This document shows positions 7,162-14,572 of a stretch of 64,000 nt of DNA, in pieces; positions within the stretch are counted from its first letter, which is position 1, and every line of letters begins with the position of its first letter. A program made the translations under genes and the position numbers. Below the pieces are notes generated by a model. That model was not told the origin of the DNA. It did no database searches and saw only the letters and a program-made list of their open reading frames with translations. The DNA is from Desulfococcus multivorans (GTDB lineage Bacteria > Desulfobacterota > Desulfobacteria > Desulfobacterales > Desulfococcaceae), in contig NZ_CP015381.1 of assembly GCF_001854245.1 (NCBI RefSeq), positions 4,251,001-4,315,000 on the forward strand, given 5' to 3'.

Positions 7162-7938
7162 ATGCCAGCATTAAAAGACGAAACAGGGAACGTATATGGC
7201 CGCCTTACTGTAATTGCCAGAGCGGAGAGGCCTGAGGGATTGAAAAACACAAATGCTTACTGGCGGTGCCGCTGTGAATGTGGAAGGGAAGTGGTTGTTA
7301 ATGGGGGGGATTTGCGGCGTGGAAACACATCCTCGTGTGGCTGTTACCAAAAGGATAGAACCTCCGAGACAAAGTCAAAGTCTGAGGTCCCTCTATATGG
7401 CCTCTGTGCGCAATTTCCTAAAGAGTACACTGTGTGGTACCGTATGGTTGATCGCACGACTAATCCTGGTAATGGAGACTTCGCGACCTACGGACTCGAA
7501 GGTATTAGATGCTGTCCTCGGTGGCGGCGCAGTTTCAAAAATTTCCTTGAAGACATGGGGCCACGCCCGAAGGGGGGTCTTGGTGAAATCCATCTTGATC
7601 GTACGGATGGCGACGGCCCGTATGCACCCTGGAACTGTAAATGGGTGAGTCAAAGAGAGAATATGCTTAACAGAACAAGCACGGTCTGGTTGCAAGACCC
7701 ACTGGACGGTGAATTTTTATGTCAGAAGGATATGGCGCGCAAATTTGGATTGAAGCCTGTAACCCTCCAGGCACGTCTGAACAGACTCGGGTGGCCCCTG
7801 GAGAAAGCCCTTATGACTCCAGTCGATAAGCGAATGGCCACGAAGCATAAAAGTGAACCTCAAGCCAAAGAAGCGAAGCTTCCTAAACCCCAAGAGGCCA
7901 TGCCTCCCCAACCTAAGATTCTTCAGCCTTCCCTCTAA
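7162..7938 (+). CDS. HNH/homing-endonuclease-like protein, copy 1
   Basis: 258 aa. Residues 12-65 form a zinc-ribbon-like module (GRLTVIARAE, then C36/C38/C40 and C59/C61 in SSCGC) widespread in phage proteins. Residues 109-171 (YGLEGIRCC, WRRSFKNFLEDMGPRP, LDRTDGDGPYAPWNCKW, ENMLN) match the phage HNH-like endonuclease core. A third block (QKDMARKFGLKPVTLQARLN, 189-208) looks like a DNA-binding helix-turn-helix. The C-terminal 40 residues are a low-complexity tail whose DNA includes island hairpins (7870-7882 and 7894-7906). A paralogue sits at 13609. Activity is not proven: the usual catalytic histidines are not obvious. Confidence 0.65.
   Translation: MPALKDETGNVYGRLTVIARAERPEGLKNTNAYWRCRCECGREVVVNGGDLRRGNTSSCGCYQKDRTSETKSKSEVPLYGLCAQFPKEYTVWYRMVDRTTNPGNGDFATYGLEGIRCCPRWRRSFKNFLEDMGPRPKGGLGEIHLDRTDGDGPYAPWNCKWVSQRENMLNRTSTVWLQDPLDGEFLCQKDMARKFGLKPVTLQARLNRLGWPLEKALMTPVDKRMATKHKSEPQAKEAKLPKPQEAMPPQPKILQPSL
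7870..7906 (+). repeat. Two hairpin units inside the 3' end of an HNH-like gene
   Basis: GAAGC-GAA-GCTTC lies at 7870-7882 and GAGGC-CAT-GCCTC at 7894-7906, both inside coding sequence. They encode part of the Lys/Pro-rich tail that the paralogue at 13609 lacks. Confidence 0.75.
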
Positions 7939-8068
7939 GAGCACATCAGATATCAACTGAGAGCCTCCAGAATCCACGATCTTTTCCCTCCCGTACCCTA
8001 CCTTCCCTCCCAGGAGATCGTCTCTTCCTGAGCGTCAACCACCTACCATAACAGGAACAAATAAGCAT

Positions 8069-8338
8069 ATGAGCGTCATCCATACCTGTATCACCGGCCC
8101 AGACAATAAGATTGAAGAACGTGAGCTCACCCTCGGCAAGGCCATCAGATTGCACTGCCTCGAATGCCTCGGTTTTAGCCCTGATGAGGTTAGCCGGTGT
8201 AGCCACCAGATTTGTCCGCTTCATCCATTCCGCTTCGGTAGAGATCCCAGTCACACGAGGGAGATGACCGATGAGCAGAAGGCCGCTACAGCTGCGCGTC
8301 TCAAGGCCGCAAGACAGACAGCCAAGATTGAAGATTGA
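8069..8338 (+). CDS. Small Cys-rich phage-type protein
   Basis: 89 aa. The core LGKAIRLHCLECLGFSPDEVSRC...ICPLHPFRFGRDP has Cys-x2-Cys, then two further Cys, and ends in a PxRFGR-type motif. I associate this architecture with small zinc proteins found in phages and islands of anaerobic proteobacteria; function unknown. The ATG follows AGGA by 12 nt. The protein at 9279 has a similar arrangement of cysteines and may be a distant relative. Confidence 0.7.
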   Translation: MSVIHTCITGPDNKIEERELTLGKAIRLHCLECLGFSPDEVSRCSHQICPLHPFRFGRDPSHTREMTDEQKAATAARLKAARQTAKIED

Positions 8339-8400
8339 AAACTTTTAACTAATAATCAAACTCAAACTCTAACTCATTAAGAGAAAGGAAAGCACAAACA

Positions 8401-9261
8401 ATGTCCAACGACAACAACAACAACGTCTATAAGACTGGCAAAGGCAATTCTTACAGCATGAACCTCAATCGTCTCTCCGGCGGAGCGCTTGAAATCCAAG
8501 CAAATAACATCAATGACACCCAAGTTGATGATGACCGGCCCTTCCCCAGCATGATTGGTGTCTCAGCCGAGGTTTCCGCCGATGGCAAGGTAAGTTTCGG
8601 TAAAGGGCTCCAAACGTACAACGGCGCCTCACTCGCGTCCAACCTTCAAGGAGACATCCTGTCAACTGCAAAGACAAAATGGGGAACACCTGTCTCCGAT
8701 CTGAGCAAATATTCCGATAACGAGGTCATTGTTACGGTACAAGGCACGCAGTGTACGCTCAAAACTGCTCTCCAGGTAGGCCTTGTACACAAAGATTCCA
8801 ACGGCAGTGTGGTTGATCCGACTGCCAGCAGAGAAGCTTCTCCACAGCCTCCGCAGAAGACGCTCGAAGTTGACCTCGCGGGGAACTCCAGGCAAAATCT
8901 CAATGCTGTCTACCAGCGCTTGGGGTCCGGGATTGCAGATAACACGATCGTGAGTTTGATCAACGCAGCGATAAATGAGGATGGGACAAAGGCTGACCGG
9001 ACGCTTGAATCTGCCTCCAAAGCTTTAGGCATCAATGCCAGCGCAACCAAGCAGATCTTTCAGAACGCCATTAGCGATGTCGAAAAGAACGCCACGGCAT
9101 TTGGCGAGAAACACCTGGGTCTTCCGATGAAAGAGGTTTTCGAGCATCTAACCACGTGCAGCAAGATGTACCGTACAAGCGTCTATATCCGCCTCCTGAA
9201 CAGCGATCTCTCGGTTTTTCCTGAGTTAGCCGAAAATCATAAACTTAAGAACAAGTTCTAA
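8401..9261 (+). CDS. Hypothetical island protein with Asn-rich N-terminus
   Basis: Unrecognised, 286 aa, no signal peptide or membrane segment. It starts MSNDNNNN, encoded by a CAA-type repeat (about 8405-8424), followed by a beta-rich half (residues 20-135, many Val/Thr/Gly), a Pro-rich linker (PQPPQKTLEV, 148-157) and a helical half (165-286). AAGGAAAG lies about 13 nt before the ATG. The two-part layout could be a structural or DNA-binding protein, but nothing decides it. Confidence 0.68.
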   Translation: MSNDNNNNVYKTGKGNSYSMNLNRLSGGALEIQANNINDTQVDDDRPFPSMIGVSAEVSADGKVSFGKGLQTYNGASLASNLQGDILSTAKTKWGTPVSDLSKYSDNEVIVTVQGTQCTLKTALQVGLVHKDSNGSVVDPTASREASPQPPQKTLEVDLAGNSRQNLNAVYQRLGSGIADNTIVSLINAAINEDGTKADRTLESASKALGINASATKQIFQNAISDVEKNATAFGEKHLGLPMKEVFEHLTTCSKMYRTSVYIRLLNSDLSVFPELAENHKLKNKF

Positions 9262-9278
9262 GAAAAGGAGAGCGAAGC

Positions 9279-9464
9279 ATGTCCGATCTAAAGAGAACCC
9301 CTACGGAGGAGCGAGGTAAGCCTCAGTCGATGAAGCTTAAAACCAAGGAAGAAATTCTAAAAAGATGCCTTGCCTGTAAAGGCGGCGCGGTTACAAAGAT
9401 AATGCGATGTAAAACAGATCTTTGTGTCAATTACGATTTTCGTGAAGCCGCCCTGGGTGGATGA
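9279..9464 (+). CDS. Small Cys-rich island protein
   Basis: 61 aa with four cysteines in RCLACKGG...MRCKTDLCVNYDF, a spacing similar to the protein at 8069 (Cys-x2-Cys, then Cys and Cys-x5-Cys), which suggests a zinc site. A good GGAG site lies 8-9 nt before the ATG. The stop codon runs directly into an inverted pair of GAGGC hairpin units (9463-9493), so the gene end may have been shaped by that insertion (inference). Function unknown. Confidence 0.62.
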   Translation: MSDLKRTPTEERGKPQSMKLKTKEEILKRCLACKGGAVTKIMRCKTDLCVNYDFREAALGG

Positions 9465-9493
9465 GGCTTCGCCTCTTGAGGAGGCTTCGCCTC
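9463..9493 (-). repeat. Two hairpin units overlapping a stop codon
   Basis: GAGGC-TTC-GCCTC occurs at 9463-9475 and 9481-9493. The loop is the complement of the GAA loop at 4347, so these are the same repeat in the opposite direction. The first unit begins within the TGA stop of the small gene ending at 9464. Confidence 0.85.
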
Positions 9494-9582
9494 TTGCGGT
9501 GATATGAAATAGAAGTAGTATAAAACAACAACAACAAATAAGGGTGGGGGTTAACGTAGTCCAATACGTTATCCCTGCCTTT

Positions 9583-9611
9583 TTTTTATTGAACATGCAG
9601 GGCTACCTCAT
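9583..9611 (+). repeat. 28-bp direct repeat, copy A
   Basis: A segment reading TTTTATTGAACATGCAGGGC and on to CTACCTCAT recurs at 10024-10051, where it forms the last codons of the gene at 9689. Here it is non-coding. It marks a duplication or rearrangement inside the island. Confidence 0.8.
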
Positions 9612-9688
9612 GTTAGCTATGTTCTTAAATTCATTCATCTTCTTATTTTCCCTCATTATAGGTACAAAGAACTGCACTGAGATATAAC

Positions 9689-10054
9689 GTGCAGCGAGAA
9701 TCCCAGATCAGCCAGCAGCAAGCGTCTCGGGTTATGCAAGCCAAGGTGGCGTTCGACAATTTAAAATCCACACCAACTGGTGTGAATTTTCCAACGCATG
9801 AATCTCAGATCCGCCCAATGGCTACCACCACCCTCAACGCTAACCCTGAACTCCAGGCCACCATAGACAATCTAAAATCGATGCCCATGGGCATCAAAAA
9901 TTTACCTACCCACGAACGCCAGATCCGACCCATGGACAATCTAAAATCGGTGCCCATGGGCACCAAAAATTTACCTACCCACGAATTCCAGATCCCCCCT
10001 GCGAAGAATACCTCTTTCGAGAGTTTTATTGAACATGCAGGGCTACCTCATTAA
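9689..10054 (+). CDS. Mosaic repeat protein derived from the neighbouring ParB-like-motif gene
   Basis: 121 aa, GTG start at 9689 (ATG at 9734 is an alternative; neither has a clear ribosome site). Three copies of a motif of about 25 residues occur: DNLKSTPTGVNFPTHESQIR (23-42), DNLKSMPMGIKNLPTHERQI (60-79) and DNLKSVPMGTKNLPTHEFQI (83-102). The gene at 10506 has the matching LPIYERQVRPL. The end, PAKNTSFESFIE (104-115), is identical in DNA and frame to residues 12-23 of that neighbour (35 bp, 9998-10032 versus 10539-10573), and the final codons repeat 9583-9611. It may be a decoy, a regulator or debris; coding status is uncertain. Confidence 0.45.
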   Translation: MQRESQISQQQASRVMQAKVAFDNLKSTPTGVNFPTHESQIRPMATTTLNANPELQATIDNLKSMPMGIKNLPTHERQIRPMDNLKSVPMGTKNLPTHEFQIPPAKNTSFESFIEHAGLPH

Positions 10055-10075
10055 CAATAAGGAGCATTAAGACCA

Positions 10076-10462
10076 ATGAAGAAAAACATCACCACCAGCA
10101 ATAACAATAACAATAACGACACCACCAGATGGGCACCTCGCAAGGAAGAGTTCACCAAGTCGATAATCTCAAAGCTCGGCTTCAACCCACTTGAGGCCAC
10201 TGAGAGGCACCTCAAGAATAAGAACAGCGCGCTGTACATGCACCCTGGTAAATTCGCCGAGGATGCCGTTCCGATCGAGGTTGTAGACGCACTCCGCGAA
10301 TTAATGACTCTTGACAGGGATAGTCTACTGATGACAGCGCGGGGAATCCTGCCGCTGAAAGTTACGGCAAACTTGCTCTTTTATGTCATCTCGATCTGGG
10401 CGGCATTACGTGATGAAGAGTTGCTGGCTGATATCGATCCGACAGACACGCCGATGCAGTAA
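10076..10462 (+). CDS. Hypothetical island protein with poly-Asn N-terminus
   Basis: Unrecognised, 128 aa. The N-terminus MKKNITTSNNNNNND is encoded by an AAT/AAC repeat (10099-10118). The remainder is mixed helical with a hydrophobic segment near 100-112 (VTANLLFYVISIWAAL), possibly buried rather than membrane. TAAGGAG lies 11 nt before the ATG. Its stop lies 43 bp before the ParB-like-motif gene, so the two are probably co-transcribed. Confidence 0.65.
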   Translation: MKKNITTSNNNNNNDTTRWAPRKEEFTKSIISKLGFNPLEATERHLKNKNSALYMHPGKFAEDAVPIEVVDALRELMTLDRDSLLMTARGILPLKVTANLLFYVISIWAALRDEELLADIDPTDTPMQ

Positions 10463-10505
10463 CCAAATCCTAACACGAACATCAAATAGAAAGGTACTAA
10501 ACAAA

Positions 10506-11111
10506 ATGAAAAATATGTTTCTCGACGCCTTAAAGATCCCTGCGAAGAATACCTCTTTCGAGAGTTTTATTGAGCGTCTTGTTGTAGAGAATCGTGAACT
10601 GAGAAGTAAGCTCATGAATCAGCAAATGATCATCGATTATCTTATTAAGAATGCAGGGGAAGGCGCCATAAAAGCCTGCACCATCAACGACGAAGACGAA
10701 GACGAATTCATCATTGAATATGAACCACCCTGGTTTGTGCAGGTAGGCCAGGCGCTGTCTCACCTGAAGGAGGCACTCCTTACTGAGTTCCCTTGTGCGG
10801 AGCAAGGACCGCTACCCAGATGGGGGGAGACGTGCAAGGAACTCAGCATCAGCCAATCCTACGCCAACCGGCTGATCGCCGCCGCCGAGGTATATGTAGC
10901 TCTGAGATCCGCAGGAATCGATGAAGATGATCTCCCGATATATGAGCGTCAGGTTCGCCCTCTCGTCAGATTCAAGCAGGATCCGTCCATTCTGAAGTAT
11001 CTCTGGGAGGAGGCGCTGGTGATTGCAGAAGACATCGAATTCAATTCTCTTCCAAGGGCTGGGGTCGTGGAGTATGTCGTGGGCAACTTCGAGAGGAACG
11101 GGCGGAAGTAG
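10506..11111 (+). CDS. ParB-like-motif DNA-binding protein (putative)
   Basis: 201 aa from the ATG at 10506, which has AAGG about 11 nt upstream; the in-frame extension to 10383 overlaps the previous gene and is rejected. Residues 23-48 look like a coiled coil, 60-72 are acidic, 103-130 (GETCKELSISQSYANRLIAA) look like a helix-turn-helix, and 143-153 read LPIYERQVRPL. As I recall, HTH followed by LPxxExQxRPL occurs in ParB-like and regulatory proteins of phages and plasmids; this is memory, not a search. It could act at the parS-like site at 14493 or at the island arrays, which is speculative. A strong terminator follows. Confidence 0.6.
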   Translation: MKNMFLDALKIPAKNTSFESFIERLVVENRELRSKLMNQQMIIDYLIKNAGEGAIKACTINDEDEDEFIIEYEPPWFVQVGQALSHLKEALLTEFPCAEQGPLPRWGETCKELSISQSYANRLIAAAEVYVALRSAGIDEDDLPIYERQVRPLVRFKQDPSILKYLWEEALVIAEDIEFNSLPRAGVVEYVVGNFERNGRK

Positions 11112-11134
11112 AATAAGTAGTAATTGATTAAACC

Positions 11135-11174
11135 AGGGGGTGCCTTCTTATTGAGAGGGTGCCCTCTTTTTTTT
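11135..11174 (+). terminator. Rho-independent terminator
   Basis: Bases 11135-11148 pair with 11154-11167 through a 14-bp stem that uses several G-U pairs, around the loop TATTG, followed by an eight-base T run (11167-11174). It separates the ParB-like-motif gene from the P-loop gene. Confidence 0.8.
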
Positions 11175-11196
11175 GTTTAAGAAAGGAGTTAGAAAT

Positions 11197-12504
11197 ATGA
11201 CAAAAGTAACCGTAAAAGTTATTGACGCAATTATGGGCAAAGGCAAAACGTCCTGGGCAATCCAGCATATGAACGAGAATGCTTCGGAGGACAACCCATT
11301 CATCTACATCACGCCGTTCTTGGATGAGATCAAGGATCGGATCATCCCTGAGTGCAAGGCCAGCAAGTTCGCTCAACCGGAAGTCCACATTGTTAGGGGT
11401 AAGAGACAGAACAAATCCGACAGCCTGAAGGCGCTTCTCGTTGAAGGCAGGAACATTGCCAGCACCCACAAGCTTTTCTCCAGGGTTGACCGAGAAGCCT
11501 TGGATCTGATCAAGCTCCGAGGCTACACGCTGATCTTGGATGAGGTCATGTCTGTGCTTGAGCCGCTGGATGTCCCAGAGGCCGATTTCAAGGCGATGAT
11601 GGGGCACGATGTGCTGAGGATCGATGAGGATGATCCGATCTACCAAGGGTCAATCAGGAAGCTCATGCCGGGTTCAACGATGAAGGACGTATCTGCCTTC
11701 AGGTACTACGTTGATCTCGCAGAGATGGATCGTTTGGTTTTAGCAAATGGAAAGGCGATGCTGTGGTTGTTCCCGCATGAGATCTTCGAGACGTTCAGGG
11801 ATATTTATTGCATGACGTACATGTTCGAAGGTCAGATCCAGAAGGCTTATTATGACCTGTTTGGAGTGAAGTACGAATACTTTGATGTCCAAGGTTCACG
11901 AGATGCTGGCTTTAAGCTTGTCCCCGGTGTGGACGGAAGAGACACAGAGATGAATGCCCTGGAGATGATTTCCGGTCTGATCGATCTTATCCCCGAGGAT
12001 GACCGCCTGAACTGCGTCGGGGATGAACCTGGGGCGCTGTCCTTGAGTTGGTATCAGCGGCAGACACCGGCGGTGATTGATCTGCTGAGGAAGAATCTCG
12101 GCAACTATTTTAAGCACAAGACAAAAGGTGGCGCTCGTTCCAGACTGTGGGCTACCTATTCGAAGTTCGTGAGGCCGCTTGAAGGCAATGGGTACATGAG
12201 TTCGAATAAGGACACCAGCGCTCACCTTGCGTTTAACGCCAAAGCGACCAACAAGTACAGAACGAGGTTCAACCTTGCTTATTGTTGCAATGTCCACCTC
12301 AAGCCGGAGATCACCCGGTTCTTTGATTTTCACGGTGTTAAGATCGATGAGGAGCAGTACGCATTGTCGGTCCTGATCCAGTGGGTCTGGAGATCCAGAA
12401 TCAGAGAGAACAAGTCGGTCACTCTTTATCTGCCCTCAAGCCGAATGAGAGGGTTGCTGCATCGATGGCTCAGCGGTGAGTTCCTGAAATCTAAAATAAG
12501 CTAA
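11197..12504 (+). CDS. P-loop ATPase, phage helicase-like
   Basis: 435 aa from the ATG at 11197, chosen because GGAG lies 8 nt upstream. Walker A is MGKGKTS (13-19) and Walker B LILDEV (112-117), preceded by FIYITPFLDEIKDRI (35-49), a segment I know from phage DEAD/DEAH-like helicase-family proteins. C-terminal motifs (QWVWRSRIRENK near 395-406) are compatible with a helicase motif VI-like arginine region. It is the only island gene with a recognisable energy-using role and is the best candidate for replication or DNA processing. It follows a terminator, so it is transcribed separately. Confidence 0.72.
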   Translation: MTKVTVKVIDAIMGKGKTSWAIQHMNENASEDNPFIYITPFLDEIKDRIIPECKASKFAQPEVHIVRGKRQNKSDSLKALLVEGRNIASTHKLFSRVDREALDLIKLRGYTLILDEVMSVLEPLDVPEADFKAMMGHDVLRIDEDDPIYQGSIRKLMPGSTMKDVSAFRYYVDLAEMDRLVLANGKAMLWLFPHEIFETFRDIYCMTYMFEGQIQKAYYDLFGVKYEYFDVQGSRDAGFKLVPGVDGRDTEMNALEMISGLIDLIPEDDRLNCVGDEPGALSLSWYQRQTPAVIDLLRKNLGNYFKHKTKGGARSRLWATYSKFVRPLEGNGYMSSNKDTSAHLAFNAKATNKYRTRFNLAYCCNVHLKPEITRFFDFHGVKIDEEQYALSVLIQWVWRSRIRENKSVTLYLPSSRMRGLLHRWLSGEFLKSKIS

Positions 12505-12516
12505 CCATTGCAAACC

Positions 12517-12571
12517 CCCGGTTATCAAGGCTTCACATATGGTTATACCCCATGAGGTCTTGGTAACCGGG
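12517..12571. repeat. 13-bp inverted repeat after the P-loop gene
   Basis: CCCGGTTATCAAG (12517-12529) and CTTGGTAACCGGG (12559-12571) are complementary except for one position. The arms are 29 bp apart. There is no T run, so an operator or processing structure is as likely as a terminator. Confidence 0.6.
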
Positions 12572-12667
12572 CTTGCGCTGGCTACCTGCGCAAACAGGAA
12601 GAAAACCTCAGTAAAATCAGCGGTTTACGAGCGTCACTCGGTATATGAAAACTGAAAAGTTAACCTC

Positions 12668-12780
12668 TAAGCTAATCCAAAAGACGACTGAAAGCTGACA
12701 TTAAGCTAATCCAAAAGACGACTGAAAGCTGACCTCTAAGCTAATCCAAAAGACGACTGAAAGCTGACATTAAGCTAATC
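12668..12780 (+). repeat. Iteron-like 34-35-bp direct repeats
   Basis: TAAGCTAATCCAAAAGACGA followed by CTGAAAGCTGAC starts at 12668, 12702 and 12737; a fourth truncated copy starts at 12771. Spacing is 34, 35 and 34 bp, about three helical turns, which would place a bound protein on the same face of the DNA. Placement in a gene-free stretch after the P-loop gene resembles a replication-origin iteron array; this role is inferred. Confidence 0.75.
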
Positions 12781-12917
12781 AAGAGCACGCCGAAAGAACC
12801 ATGCAGATGGAGGTCTGAATTAAGAGAGTTCAAAGAGAGCACCATTATGAACCCCCGGTTACCAAGGGTTTGCAAGGACGAGCTTTATGAATCCGCTATT
12901 CATAAGGGTTTACAGAG

Positions 12918-12952
12918 TTGGGAGATTTTTGCTCCCAAATCGTCTTTTTTTT
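12918..12952 (+). terminator. Rho-independent terminator
   Basis: TTGGGAG (12918-12924) pairs with CTCCCAA (12932-12938) around a seven-base loop, followed after a short linker by eight T residues (12945-12952). It would end transcription from the P-loop gene and the array region. Confidence 0.65.
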
Positions 12953-13608
12953 CCTCGCAAACCCTTGACTGGCGCGGGTTCGCATTAGTGACCCGGAAGG
13001 GGGTAGACTTATTGTGAACTTTAATTTTGGCCTTTTAGTTTAGCTTTTTAGTTAGCTTTGATTTTAGCTGTTGGATGCACTCAATGACCGACCTGAGCGA
13101 TAGCGAAGGGAGACAGGCATCATTCAGGTGAACGTTGGTGAACAATAAAATTGTTGAAGATTCTTCAAATACAAAAAGTAAGCAGGGGCAGCAAGGCCAA
13201 AGTCAACACAGTGTCATCCGACAGTTACGAGCCCTCGCGTTCGCTCGGGATAATGATGACATCGTTGTTGAAATTATGTTCGCACACCTCCGGTGGGGGA
13301 TTAGACACCAAAGGCTGGAGTCCGGGAGAAGCTAAGGTGCAGTTTCCTTGGATATTTTCCTTGGTGTCTACAATCCCGCTTCGCGGAAAGGTTTTATGGA
13401 TAAATCAGCATTGAGATGTTCGCCCACGCTTACCCATAAGATGAAAACTCACCGTGCCTTCGGCCCGGCTCGAACAAGGATTTCATCATAAATTCTAACA
13501 TGTAGTTAACTATCAATAAACACAAACAATAATCAATTAGAAGGCCTGAAGATTCCTTAATGGTGTCTCAACGGTCTTCCTTACGCTTAAGAAAGGATAA
13601 GATAAACT

Positions 13609-14310
13609 ATGGCAGCATTAAAGGATTTAACAGGACAGACATTTGGCCGACTTACTGTGATCGCCAGGGCGGAGAAGCCTGATGGATTGAAGGACACAAG
13701 TGCTTACTGGAAATGCAAATGTCTTTGTGGAAATGAAGTGGTTGTCCGAGGGAGGAATCTGCGGCGTGGAAACACATCCTCGTGCGGATGTTACCAAAAG
13801 GACAGAGTCTCCGAGACAAAGTCAAAGTCTGAGGTCCCTCTATATGGCCTTCAGGCACGCTTTCCAAGAGAATACCAGGTGTGGTACTACATGATCCGGC
13901 GTACGACTGATCCTTCTAATCCAGACTTCGCGGCCTACGGGCTCGATGGGATACGTTGCTGTTCGCGGTGGCGACGGAGTTTCGCTGCTTTCATTGAAGA
14001 CATGGGACCACGTCCGGAGGGCGGTCTTAATGAAATACACCTCGATCGGATCGACGGCGATCAAGGCTACACTCCGTGGAACTGCCGATGGGTTTCTGCG
14101 CGAGAGAATGTTCTTAATCGTATCATCACGGTCTGGATTACGGACCCATTCGACGGCGAAATATTATGCCAGGCAGATATGGCGCGCAAATTTGGATTGA
14201 AGCCTAAAACCCTCCAGACACGTCTGAACATACTCGGATGGCCCCTGGAGAAGGCCCTCACAACTCCGGCAGGACCCTCCAGGATGCCCTCAGCCGAATC
14301 CCTGAGATAG
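13609..14310 (+). CDS. HNH/homing-endonuclease-like protein, copy 2
   Basis: 233 aa, paralogue of the protein at 7162 with nearly the same block order: zinc-ribbon-like part (GRLTVIARAE, CKCLCGNEVVV, SSCGC), HNH-like core (YGLDGIRCC, WRRSFAAFIEDMGPRP, LDRIDGDQGYTPWNCRW, ENVLN) and helix-turn-helix (QADMARKFGLKPKTLQTRLN). It lacks the long hairpin-encoded tail of copy 1. Parts of the DNA (for instance around 13752-13850) are nearly identical between the copies while other parts have drifted, which suggests an old duplication with local gene conversion. AAGGA precedes the ATG with long spacing. Confidence 0.66.
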   Translation: MAALKDLTGQTFGRLTVIARAEKPDGLKDTSAYWKCKCLCGNEVVVRGRNLRRGNTSSCGCYQKDRVSETKSKSEVPLYGLQARFPREYQVWYYMIRRTTDPSNPDFAAYGLDGIRCCSRWRRSFAAFIEDMGPRPEGGLNEIHLDRIDGDQGYTPWNCRWVSARENVLNRIITVWITDPFDGEILCQADMARKFGLKPKTLQTRLNILGWPLEKALTTPAGPSRMPSAESLR

Positions 14311-14440
14311 TCTCCACAATCACTCCTGACCACATCTCCTGCGTGTCTCCTCCGCGCATCACAGTGCATCACAGCGCATAATCCCCCACCTGTCTGGAAA
14401 AGATTCGCGTAGCGCATTCCTGGTCAGAATCTCACTTGTA

Positions 14441-14450
14441 AACCCCCGGT
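14441..14450 (+). repeat. AACCCCCGGT motif, third copy
   Basis: The same ten bases occur at 12513-12522 and 12850-12859. All three copies lie in gene-free stretches of the island's right half and each is followed by AT-rich sequence. Function unknown. Confidence 0.5.
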
Positions 14451-14492
14451 ATCATTGATGATTCACCACCCTTAATGGGTTATAGGAGGGAA

Positions 14493-14508
14493 TGTTCCAC
14501 GTGGAACA
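14493..14508. promoter_or_regulatory. parS-like ParB-binding site
   Basis: TGTTCCACGTGGAACA is a perfect 16-bp palindrome and fits the conserved bacterial parS consensus (TGTTNCACGTGNAACA type). Chromosomal parS sites load ParB and cluster near the origin. Here the site lies inside a mobile element, 65 bp before a small gene, with no recognisable parA or parB beside it. It may capture host ParB. Confidence 0.75.
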
Positions 14509-14572
14509 ATTATAGATAATTGCAGACAACAAATAACAAACAACAATAAGAAAAAGGAGAAACAATAACAAC

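Larger units (their letters stand above)
12505..13608. other. 1.1-kb gene-free stretch with inverted repeats, iteron-like array and terminator
   Basis: No gene is supported; a possible 66-aa frame at 13135 lacks a ribosome site. Contents: a 13-bp inverted repeat (12517-12529 with 12559-12571, one mismatch), an array of 34-35-bp repeats (12668-12780), the motif AACCCCCGGT at 12513 and 12850, a terminator hairpin (12918-12952) and an inverted repeat of TAGACACCAAAGG-type arms (13302-13314 with 13359-13370). The motif TCCTTGGTGTCTAC in the last is shared with 3836-3849 near the other end. Confidence 0.7.

Noticed and set aside
10383-10505. N-terminal extension of the ParB-like-motif gene
   Set aside because: It lies inside the preceding gene in another frame; the ATG at 10506 has its own ribosome-site-like AAGG.
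13135-13414. Two small overlapping frames (66 and 87 codons)
   Set aside because: No ribosome site, no similarity to known proteins, and they run through an inverted repeat.
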